This document shows positions 57,901 to 64,000 of a DNA stretch of 64,000 bases, in pieces (positions within the stretch are counted from its first letter, which is position 1; each line of letters begins with the position of its first letter). A program made the position numbers and the translations under genes. The notes under the pieces were generated by a model, which saw nothing but the letters and a program-made list of their open reading frames with translations, did not search any database and was not told the DNA's origin. The stretch comes from Hoeflea sp. Lineage in GTDB: Bacteria; Pseudomonadota; Alphaproteobacteria; Rhizobiales; Rhizobiaceae. Where the stretch lies: contig JAHRFE010000036.1 in the NCBI GenBank assembly GCA_019084245.1, forward strand, positions 62,001 through 126,000, given 5' to 3'.

Positions 57901-58472
57901 CGAGCGACCTCGCAGCGGTTGGCGGCGACGACGCGGTGGCGCTGATCGAGCAGCAGCGCCAGACCATCCTCATCGCCATAGCCGAAGGCGCCGAGCACTA
58001 TCTCCGGCTGTCGGCCGGGATCCTTGCCATGGAACAGGCACTGACGCTCTACCGCGAGCGCCACCGCTCCTCGATGATGGCGCGGGCCTCGGAGGCGGTC
58101 CGCACCATCAGCCGCGGCCGCTACACAGGCCTCGCCTCCCAGCCCGACAAGGGCCGAGAAACCCTGATTGCGCTGCAGAATGACGGCGCGTCGAAACAGG
58201 CGGCGGACATGTCCAAGGGCGCGCGGTTCCAGCTCTACCTCGCGCTGCGCGTGGCGGGCTTTCATGAATTCGCCGAGACACGGCCGCCGGTGCCGTTCAT
58301 CGCCGACGACATCATGGAGACATTCGATGATTTCCGCGCAGAGGAAGCCTTCAAGCTGTTTGCCGGCATGGCGGGCGCCGGCCAGGTGATCTATCTCACC
58401 CATCACCGCCATCTTTGCGACATCGCGCGCGCGGTCTGCCCCGGCGTGACGATCCACGAACTCACGGCCTGA
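54987..58472 (+). CDS. YhaN-like SMC/Rad50-type ATPase
   Basis: Large ATPase of 1161 residues. The N-terminal Walker A is VYGPNEAGKSTLFHG. Long Ala/Glu/Arg-rich coiled coils fill the middle, and the C-terminal half-site has MSKGARFQLYLALRVAG and the Walker B-like PVPFIADDIMETFDDFR. This is the layout of YhaN, a partner of the YhaO nuclease implicated in DNA end processing. A CAGC pair near residue 760 resembles a CxxC hook but is off the centre of the coil. The ATG shares one base with the nuclease stop (TGATG). Confidence 0.88.
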   Translation: MRLNRLDLTRYGKFTDHVIDFGPRTEGGCDLHIVYGPNEAGKSTLFHGWLDLLYGIGAQSSYNFLHPYPTMQIGAAIAFEGKTIEVIRRKRSQNSLFDAQDQPISEGALLAGLGGLDRDAYRTMFSLDDETLEQGGESILASRGDLGELLFSASAGLGDLSQRLVRLRGETEDFYKYRARSGRLAELKSDLAKLKAERDRLDTQASDYARLTKAHDDATEHHAEASSERQQVRARLAAINRLLTALPRLGELDTLARQIEPLAGLPDAAPEWRDQIRKLSEDDAALQASGAALHAEVERLTADLEAVSLDPGILALQDRMADLDRLRTRNNAAEEDLPDRRAALARMQGRIEHLLTQLGRPGEAQPDQFLLDTATSAGLRELIEARTNLDVRLATARREAEDARAAREDLQAQLGDAGGASNDIAPDERPRRIADLASLVTAILGEDHGLRRQAALRAIPEAREKCDARLKTLLPWQGDVPTLEAMTPPSAETLRKWKSETEDLERKLASADEETARLSTLLKRHQAEAAAITRTRSLPSSEAADVLRAARDEAWAHHTSKLDSQSALTFEAAMQAFDAAMDKRASHQADVAKLNECTVQIAVLQADLEGAALARSRLDAARTDLMGRIAAAVTALSPALPNDMTPDALADWLARRDHAMEAGRALRDHLRQLEIAEADRQAATDRLVRVLAPLDATMASDHDLEPLLARAQDLISRETKLEAQRQQLAQQERALRKRELDLRTADEDLQAWLLAWKTACAGCWLGEAGRTPTAAEIREVLPLLGELGSALHDRAGLADRIAKMQQDQANYAASLHEIARQAGINTEDASVAAVARQLATRLAAADKARARRADIAAQIEDARIRQRAHAEKWDAHAGIRDPMLAALQAETLTDAALAVDRALERKALTARVDEIRRQICESLGAGNFDEAREHLAQADSAALAAEKLELETALDTLDADVQELYAARTSTASDLAAVGGDDAVALIEQQRQTILIAIAEGAEHYLRLSAGILAMEQALTLYRERHRSSMMARASEAVRTISRGRYTGLASQPDKGRETLIALQNDGASKQAADMSKGARFQLYLALRVAGFHEFAETRPPVPFIADDIMETFDDFRAEEAFKLFAGMAGAGQVIYLTHHRHLCDIARAVCPGVTIHELTA

Positions 58473-58689
58473 TCAAAGGCCACCGGTCAGTTTTCCGCAA
58501 CTGCGAACAGGTTTTGCTTGGCATTCCGGGCCTGTGCCGTTATCGAAGCCTCATTCGAGGTGACCCGCAACCGGGTCGCGCCCCCATGAAAACGCAAGAC
58601 CGCCGCAGCATTCGCCCTCACCCAGTGGCCCGCTCCTGCTAGCTTCGCACCGAAAAACCATCGTTTAAACGGACAGGAAGCCAATCTCC

Positions 58690-60174
58690 ATGATCTCGTT
58701 CAACAGCTATCTCACGCAATGGACCGGCAATATCCGCGGCGACATCCTGTCGGGCCTCGTCGTTGCCCTGGCCCTGATCCCCGAAGCCATCGCCTTTTCG
58801 ATCATCGCCGGCGTCGACCCCAAGGTCGGGCTCTATGCCTCCTTCTCGATCGCCGTCATCACGGCCATCGTCGGTGGCAGGCCGGGCATGATTTCGGCGG
58901 CGACGGCCGCCACTGCGGTGCTGATGGTGTCGCTCGTCAGGGATCACGGGCTGGAATATCTGCTGGCGGCAACCGTGCTCGCGGGCCTGATCCAGATCGC
59001 CGCGGGTGCCGCCCGGCTCGGCTATGTCATGCGCTTTGTCTCAAAATCGGTGATGACCGGCTTCGTCAATGCGCTCGCGATCCTCATCTTCATGGCGCAA
59101 TTGCCCGAGCTCATCGGCGTGCCGTGGCTGACCTATGTGATGGTCGCCGCGGGCCTTGCCATCATCTACCTGTTTCCGCTCCTGACCAAGGCGATCCCCT
59201 CGCCGCTGGTCACCATCGTCGTTCTGACCGCCGTCAGCCTCGCCTTCGGCTTCGACATCCGCACCGTCGGCGACATGGGTGCGCTGCCCGACACGCTGCC
59301 GGTCTTTCTCATTCCGCAGATCCCGTTCAACCTCGAAACCCTGTGGATCATCCTGCCCTATTCCGTGGCCGTGGCCGCCGTCGGCCTGCTTGAATCGCTG
59401 ATGACCCAGTCCATCGTCGACGATCTGACCGACACCACGTCCAACCGCAATGTCGAATGCGTCGGCCAGGGCATCGCCAACACCGCCACCGGCTTCATTG
59501 GCGGCATGGCCGGCTGCGCCATGATCGGGCAGTCGATCATCAACATCAAGTCCGGCGGCCGCGGGCGGCTGTCGTCCTTCGTGGCGGGCGTCATGCTGCT
59601 GTTCTTCATCGTCGTGCTCGGCGACTGGGTAGCGCGGATCCCGATGGCGGCCCTTGTGGCGATCATGATCATGGTCTCGGTCGGCACCTTCTCCTGGTCC
59701 TCGCTCAAGAACCTGCGCACCCATCCGCGCTCCTCGTCCGTGGTGATGCTCGCAACCGTCCTCTTCGTGGTGTTCACCCACAATCTCGCCATCGGCGTGC
59801 TCGTCGGCGTGCTGCTCTCGGGCCTGTTCTTCGCCTGGAAGATTTCCCAGCTCTTCGGCGTCCGCTCGATCCTGTCCGACGATGGCAAGTCCCGCACCTA
59901 TATCGTCGAAGGCCAGCTGTTCTTCGCCTCCGCGGATGATTTCATGAAGGCCTTCGACTTCCGCGAGGTTCTGGAAAACGTCGTCATCGATGTCTCCCGC
60001 GCCCATATCTGGGATATTTCCAGCGTCGCGGCGCTCGACATGGCGGTGCTGAAATTCCGCCGCGACGGCGCGAGCGTGGACATCATCGGCATGAACGAAG
60101 CGTCCGAAACCATCGTCGACCGGCTCGCCATCCATGACAAGCCGGGCGCGATGGACAAGTTGATGTCACACTGA
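58690..60174 (+). CDS. SulP family inorganic anion transporter with STAS domain
   Basis: Membrane transporter of 494 residues. About ten to twelve helices include the SulP signature region [31 protein letters not shown] shortened cytoplasmic STAS domain follows from about residue 410 ([15 protein letters not shown]). The substrate may be sulfate, bicarbonate or another anion. The proximity of sox and cbb genes makes sulfate export or bicarbonate uptake attractive, but no residue decides it. Confidence 0.88.
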   Translation: MISFNSYLTQWTGNIRGDILSGLVVALALIPEAIAFSIIAGVDPKVGLYASFSIAVITAIVGGRPGMISAATAATAVLMVSLVRDHGLEYLLAATVLAGLIQIAAGAARLGYVMRFVSKSVMTGFVNALAILIFMAQLPELIGVPWLTYVMVAAGLAIIYLFPLLTKAIPSPLVTIVVLTAVSLAFGFDIRTVGDMGALPDTLPVFLIPQIPFNLETLWIILPYSVAVAAVGLLESLMTQSIVDDLTDTTSNRNVECVGQGIANTATGFIGGMAGCAMIGQSIINIKSGGRGRLSSFVAGVMLLFFIVVLGDWVARIPMAALVAIMIMVSVGTFSWSSLKNLRTHPRSSSVVMLATVLFVVFTHNLAIGVLVGVLLSGLFFAWKISQLFGVRSILSDDGKSRTYIVEGQLFFASADDFMKAFDFREVLENVVIDVSRAHIWDISSVAALDMAVLKFRRDGASVDIIGMNEASETIVDRLAIHDKPGAMDKLMSH

Positions 60175-60188
60175 TGCATGACGCGCTC

Positions 60189-60310
60189 TTAGTGGTGCGA
60201 TCCAGACAGGTGGTCCCCATCTGTCTGGACAAATCGCCCCACCAGATCAATAGTTTGTGGGCTGACTTTTCGAGACAGATGGGCACCATCTGTTTCGGCC
60301 AGACCACTAG
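60189..60310. mobile_element. MITE-like inverted-repeat element between sulP and uspA
   Basis: A 116-base unit, GTGGT...ACCAC, is flanked on both sides by TA. The two outer 40 bases are imperfect inverted repeats of equal length. Each half also folds on itself: CCAGACAG/CTGTCTGG on the left, and 12-base arms from CGAGACAGATGG with one G-U pair on the right. A CCCAC/GTGGG stem lies between. TA flanks suggest an IS630/Tc1-type MITE. An alternative is a structured 5' leader for uspA, since the right end abuts its ribosome site. Confidence 0.55.
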
Positions 60311-60322
60311 GGAGGACATACC

Positions 60323-61174
60323 ATGACCAGCATAATCCTGGCCCTTGTCGACGGATCGGCCTACTCGAAAAGCGTCTGCGACCATGCCGCCTGGTCTGCA
60401 GCCCGGATGGAGGCTGGCGTCGACCTGCTGCATGTGCTTGACCGCCCCGGCGCCCGCAATTCCGATCTATCCGGCGCGATCACGCTCGGCGCGCGCACTG
60501 CCCTGCTTGACGAACTGGCGACGCTCGACGAGCAGCGCTCGAAACTGCTGCAGCAGAAGGGCCGCGCCATTCTCGATGACGCCCGCGCCATCATCGAGGC
60601 CACAGGCCAGAAAGTGGTGGGCGCCCATCTCAGACAGGGCGAATTCGTGGAAACGGTCATCGAGCAGGAGGGCTCTGCCAGCATGATCATGATCGGCAAG
60701 CGCGGCGAAGAGGCCGATTTCGCGAGCCTCCGCCTCGGCGCCCATCTCGAGCGGTTCATCCGCGCCAGCCACAAGCCGGTCTTCGTCGCCTCCCGCGCCT
60801 TCAAGCCGATCGACAGCGTCATCGTCGCCTATGATGGCGGCGCCTCGAGCCAGCGCCTGGTCGACCACATCGCCCGCAACAAGTTGTTTGCAGGCCTCAC
60901 GATCGACGTGGTCACCGTCGGAAGCCGCAACCGCGAGACGGAAAAAGCCCAGGAAAATGCCAAGGCCATCCTCGAAGGGGCCGGATTGAGCGTGGAGACC
61001 ACCATCATCGCCGGCCAACCGGAAGCAGTCCTCGCCGACCGCGTCGAGCAAAACGGCGCCTGCCTCGTCGCCATGGGCGCCTACGGCCACTCCCGCATCC
61101 GCAGCTTCGTGCTGGGCTCGACCACGTCCGAGATGCTGCGGTCCTGCAAGGCGCCGGTTGTGTTGATGCGGTGA
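60323..61174 (+). CDS. Tandem universal stress protein (UspA family)
   Basis: A protein of 283 residues made of two Usp domains. The second ends with the ATP-binding type motif VAMGAYGHSRIRSFVLGSTTSEML, shown as the GxGxxGxS-like GAYGHSR followed by GSTT. The first domain has IIMIGKRGEEADF. GGAGG lies seven bases before the ATG, immediately after the inverted-repeat element. Role: stress adaptation, not specified. Confidence 0.88.
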   Translation: MTSIILALVDGSAYSKSVCDHAAWSAARMEAGVDLLHVLDRPGARNSDLSGAITLGARTALLDELATLDEQRSKLLQQKGRAILDDARAIIEATGQKVVGAHLRQGEFVETVIEQEGSASMIMIGKRGEEADFASLRLGAHLERFIRASHKPVFVASRAFKPIDSVIVAYDGGASSQRLVDHIARNKLFAGLTIDVVTVGSRNRETEKAQENAKAILEGAGLSVETTIIAGQPEAVLADRVEQNGACLVAMGAYGHSRIRSFVLGSTTSEMLRSCKAPVVLMR

Positions 61175-61335
61175 TGGGGGATGCCCCGCAAGGGACAAGG
61201 GATCCCAAATGGCCCTTCGTCAGAGTTTCCGGTTTTTCCTGTTGCTCTTGCACCAAGCTCGTACGCATTGAAGGCGCACAATTGACCTCAAGCGCCCATG
61301 TCGCTACAGTCTGGACAGTCCGAATGGAGGCGTCC

Positions 61336-61614
61336 ATGCCAAGAGCAGCAGTCGAAGACAACGAGCGCATGAGCCTGCGCATCGCCGCAGCTGCGAAATC
61401 CAAGCTGCTGCGGGCGGCCCTGCTGCGCAACACCGACCTGACCAGTTTCGTCACACAATCCGCGCTGCGCGAAGCCGAGGCGGTGATCGCAGAAGCGGAA
61501 GCCGTCAAGGCGTCGGAGCAGGACCATCTGCGCATCCTCGCCCTGCTGGAAAACCCGCCCAAGCCCAACGCGAAGCTCCGCGCCGCCATCGCGGCCCTGC
61601 CTGACACGCTGTGA
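61336..61614 (+). CDS. DUF1778 antitoxin (TacA-like)
   Basis: A 92-residue protein with an N-terminal ribbon-helix-helix segment (NERMSLRIAAAAKSKLLRAALLRN) and TSFVTQSALREA, followed by helices ending PPKPNAKLRAAIAALP. This matches DUF1778 antitoxins paired with GNAT toxins (TacA, AtaR). GGAGG lies five bases before the ATG. The C-terminal part would wrap the toxin, and the N-terminus would repress the operon. Confidence 0.85.
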   Translation: MPRAAVEDNERMSLRIAAAAKSKLLRAALLRNTDLTSFVTQSALREAEAVIAEAEAVKASEQDHLRILALLENPPKPNAKLRAAIAALPDTL

Positions 61615-62138
61615 GCCTTTCGCCCTGGCACGAGGAAGCGATCCGGAAATCCCATGATCGCGCGTCCTTCGACTGCGGCGATGCCGGGATGACCGTCTTT
61701 CTGCAGCGCTTTGCCCGGCAAGGCCACGAGCAGAACGCGGCCAAGACCTTCTGCGCCATCGACGACGCACGGCCCGACCGCATCCTCGGCTTCTACACCA
61801 TCGCGCCCGCGTCCGTGGCCCATGAGACAGTGCCCGCGCCAATGACCAGGGGCCTCGCGCGCCACGACGTGCCGGGCTTCAGGCTCGCCCGCCTGGCGAC
61901 GGACCGGACCGTTGCGGGGCAAGGGCTGGGAGGCCAACTGCTGGCCGCCGCCGCCCTGCGCTGCCTCAGGCTTGCCGGCGAAGGCGGCGGCATTCTGCTG
62001 ATGATCGACGCCAAAAACGACCGCGCCGCCACCTGGTACGCCTCCTACGGGGCGGAGGCCCTCCACGACAGGCCCCTGACCCTCGTCATGCCGCTGGCCA
62101 CCTTCGCCCCGGGCTTGCGGGGCAAGGGGTTGCTGTAG
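61611..62138 (+). CDS. GNAT-family toxin (TacT-like)
   Basis: An acetyltransferase of 175 residues with the coenzyme A loop LATDRTVAGQGLGGQLL and the C-terminal MIDAKNDRAATWYASYGAE. TacT-type toxins acetylate the amino group of charged tRNAs and block translation. The GTG start overlaps the antitoxin stop (GTGA), as usual for type II pairs. The active-site Tyr (WYASYG) is present. Confidence 0.86.
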   Translation: MSLSPWHEEAIRKSHDRASFDCGDAGMTVFLQRFARQGHEQNAAKTFCAIDDARPDRILGFYTIAPASVAHETVPAPMTRGLARHDVPGFRLARLATDRTVAGQGLGGQLLAAAALRCLRLAGEGGGILLMIDAKNDRAATWYASYGAEALHDRPLTLVMPLATFAPGLRGKGLL

Positions 62139-62227
62139 GAGCGGCGATTGGGGCGTGAATTCGGTGGGAGTCATCTCCCCTGGCCTAAAGGCGCCGGTGA
62201 AGTAGAACCGATAAGCCGCACCTCTGC

Positions 62228-62971
62228 TCAGCCGCGCCGCAACTCAGCGGCAGCTTCGTCTGCCATAAGCGTTTCGCACGCTAGCACTAGTTGGCGACCA
62301 TATTGATCCGATGCGTCGAGTACGCTCTTTTCGGAAACTCCGATGAGAAAAAAGAGGGCGTGGAGGAACCCCACAACGAGCACAGTCCCATATTGGGGCA
62401 GTAGCGACCAGTCGGCGCTCCACAGCATCCAGACACTGGCAGCAACAACGATCGCGTTGATCCCCAAGCCTATCCACTTGAGGCCGAGCAGGTTGCGGCG
62501 AAATCCGTAGACAACGTTCTCTTCAAAGAGAACTTTGAACTTTAAATGGTCGCGAGTCCGTTCGCGCAACCAGTTACCAGCGAGCACATAGAAGGCGTCA
62601 GCCTTTTCAGCGTTTTCGGTTTCCATAGATAACGTAGGAGCTTTTGCATCGAGTTTCGATGCCAAAAAGGTTTGGTAGCGAGCCTTCGACAGGGAATCTA
62701 GAACCTTGTCGCCGTGCCTTAGAACCTTCGGAAATGGTCGACCACCGGAAAATGCAAATATCCTTTTCTCGACACGACGGCCAAGTCGCCGCGAAAGATC
62801 CGAGAAACCGAAGAAAAGGACTGCAACCGCCGTAGTGATGAGCACCTGCGGTAGGCCGAGTTCGTCCCAATCCGCTGCGACGCTCGCGAGCGCAAAGACT
62901 ATTGTCGGGGCGATTGCAAGAACGGCTGGAAAAAGCCTCGCGCGGATGACGTATGAGTCCAGCCCCTCCAC
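62228..62971 (-). CDS. Membrane protein of unknown function, two helix pairs
   Basis: A protein of about 247 residues. Two membrane helices lie near the N-terminus (LFPAVLAIAPTIVFALAS and QVLITTAVAVLFFGF). About 100 polar residues follow, then two more helices (WIGLGINAIVVAASVWML and TVLVVGFLHALFFLIGV). The family was not recognised. The GTG start has AAGGA at the stop of the upstream gene, so the two are coupled. Base composition is lower in G+C than the rest of the window. The layout resembles membrane effectors of defence operons, but that is only an impression. Confidence 0.7.
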   Translation of the reverse strand: MEGLDSYVIRARLFPAVLAIAPTIVFALASVAADWDELGLPQVLITTAVAVLFFGFSDLSRRLGRRVEKRIFAFSGGRPFPKVLRHGDKVLDSLSKARYQTFLASKLDAKAPTLSMETENAEKADAFYVLAGNWLRERTRDHLKFKVLFEENVVYGFRRNLLGLKWIGLGINAIVVAASVWMLWSADWSLLPQYGTVLVVGFLHALFFLIGVSEKSVLDASDQYGRQLVLACETLMADEAAAELRRG

Positions 62972-62975
62972 ACTA

Positions 62976-64000
62976 CTATTCCTTGTATGAAGTGGTAAAA
63001 GCGATTGGGGAGATCGCTTTCGCTTCCGCTCGATCAGGCATACCGCGACGGTGCCAGATCCAACAGCCATCCGGCTTGTAAACGGGGTAGCCGCGCCGTA
63101 AAAACGCGTTCGACACACGCAGCTTTGGATACTCCGGCTTGTTGTTCCCCACAGAACAGAAGGCAGTACCTCGTATGGCAGCACCCACCGGTAGGACGTT
63201 GCCGAGCCAGCTGTTGAGGACGGCCGGAGTGACGTTACGGCGGCTACCGTGATGGGGGACCTGGACAAAACTTGGGGAGGACAGCCGCCCAAGGAGCGCT
63301 GCGTTATTAGCCGCCCGAGCCAAAGCGTCGGGGCCAGCGTCGGCCGTCAGAAGCGCCGTATATCCATTGAAATCGGCGAGTTGGACTATAGAGGATTCAT
63401 TCGAGGCAGATGTCGGAGCTGGGTTTTCCTCAAGCGCTTCAGTTCCCCATGTCTCCAAGTAGTGCGCCAGTTCTTTTATTGCATCGCCTATCTTCGCAAG
63501 GATACCCTTTACGGGTTTCACATAGCTCGCTGGAGTGCGATCGAATTGCGGAATGAGCTCCAAATAGCGCTCGCGCGTAGGAGCCAACACCGTGAAAGCG
63601 CCAATCTGCTGGTAGGCGAAGGCGTCGTTTATCTGGATGCCTTTGCTGGTAGCTAGGTCTTCGAGTATTGCCAAGAGCGGGTAGGCATCCCGGATCGCAT
63701 TTGATAGACCATCAATCGTGTAGTTCCCATGGAATGCATCGATGATCTCGGCAGCAAAACGCCATGGACGATTCATCCAGAGCGTTCCAACGTTAAAATG
63801 CTCGACCACGCTGATGAGGCCCGCCACATGGTCGTTATCGGCGTGCGAGAGGACTACATGATTGATAAAGGTGGGGGCTCCGTAGAACGCATTTATGTGA
63901 TCTATGATGGCCTGCCCGGTCGGAACGTAGCCGCCGTCTACCACGTAAATCGTGTACCCTGTAAGGGCATCCCCATGTCGGACGCAAATTGCGTCCCCAT
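62976..64000 (-). CDS. ComEC-like metallo-beta-lactamase protein, 5' end outside window
   Basis: The visible 341 codons start inside the gene, with GDAICVRHGDALTGYTIYVVDGGY in the frame upstream of an internal GTG, shown here as the usual GDxxxxxxGxxxxxxDGG opening. The metal motif LSHADNDHVAGL follows, and later FVQVPHHGSRRN closes the site. This is the soluble ComEC/Rec2-type MBL fold without membrane helices. About 60 residues near the middle (PASYVKPVKGILAKIGDA) are an insert. It is the first visible gene of a two-gene operon with the membrane protein, and lower in G+C than neighbours. Confidence 0.8.
   Translation of the reverse strand, partial: GDAICVRHGDALTGYTIYVVDGGYVPTGQAIIDHINAFYGAPTFINHVVLSHADNDHVAGLISVVEHFNVGTLWMNRPWRFAAEIIDAFHGNYTIDGLSNAIRDAYPLLAILEDLATSKGIQINDAFAYQQIGAFTVLAPTRERYLELIPQFDRTPASYVKPVKGILAKIGDAIKELAHYLETWGTEALEENPAPTSASNESSIVQLADFNGYTALLTADAGPDALARAANNAALLGRLSSPSFVQVPHHGSRRNVTPAVLNSWLGNVLPVGAAIRGTAFCSVGNNKPEYPKLRVSNAFLRRGYPVYKPDGCWIWHRRGMPDRAEAKAISPIAFTTSYKE

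Noticed and set aside
56514-58457. Minus-strand frame of 647 codons opposite the YhaN-like gene
   Set aside because: Antisense shadow of a clear ATPase gene; no ribosome site and no known motif.

Overview
The window looks like a chromosomal segment of a marine or soil alphaproteobacterium of the Rhizobiales, possibly a Hoeflea-like Rhizobiaceae. This is inferred from gene content: a cbb operon with divergent cbbR, a Paracoccus-type sox cluster, a complete C-P lyase set with a rhizobial-type long PhnE, PlcP/BtaA/BtaB lipid remodelling and UrtABCDE. No rRNA or tRNA gene was seen, so the taxonomy rests on these families alone. Most of the sequence is G+C rich, gene dense and organised in translationally coupled operons (many ATGA, GTGA or TGATG overlaps).

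Layout. 1-5183: Calvin cycle operon (cbbF-cbbP-cbbT-phosphoglycerate kinase-like, minus strand) with divergent cbbR. 5194-12740: two flavin oxidoreductases, a metallophosphoesterase, a chemoreceptor paired with a secreted Cache-like protein, and a small conserved ORF. 12749-26560: phosphonate catabolism in two minus-strand operons, phnC-D-E-E-(2H phosphoesterase)-M-N and phnG-H-I-J-K-L-(acetyltransferase). They are separated by bluB under a cobalamin riboswitch and closed by divergent phnF. 26569-29410: plcP-btaA-btaB for phosphate-starvation lipid exchange. 29423-32495: modE-modA-modB-modC. 32732-47125: sox cluster soxV-W-X-Y-Z-A-B-C-D-E-F with divergent soxS-soxR, then two YeeE/YedE (SoxT-like) transporters around a SoxH-like hydrolase. 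47417-53332: urtA-B-C-D-E urea uptake with a sigma-54 promoter. 53704-58472: YhaO/YhaN-type nuclease-ATPase pair. 58690-61174: SulP transporter and universal stress protein separated by a MITE-like element. 61336-62138: TacA/TacT-type toxin-antitoxin pair. 62228-64000: lower-G+C operon of a ComEC-like metallo-beta-lactamase protein and a membrane protein, cut by the window end.

How it fits together. Thiosulfate oxidation (sox) could supply electrons for CO2 fixation (cbb), and the molybdate transporter sits beside the sox genes, whose SoxC needs molybdenum cofactor. Candidate Pho boxes before phnC and phnG, and TGTCAC repeats before plcP, suggest a phosphate-starvation block that both scavenges phosphonates and replaces phospholipids by the betaine lipid DGTS. 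Urea uptake appears to be under nitrogen (sigma-54) control.

The most unusual signals are: a SoxR whose first redox cysteine position is Trp; a perfect hairpin that places the cbbF ribosome binding site in its loop; a nuclease gene that seems to start at AUC; a 116-bp TA-flanked element with roughly 40-bp imperfect inverted repeats between sulP and uspA; and the right-end MBL/membrane-protein operon, the best candidate for an undescribed system.
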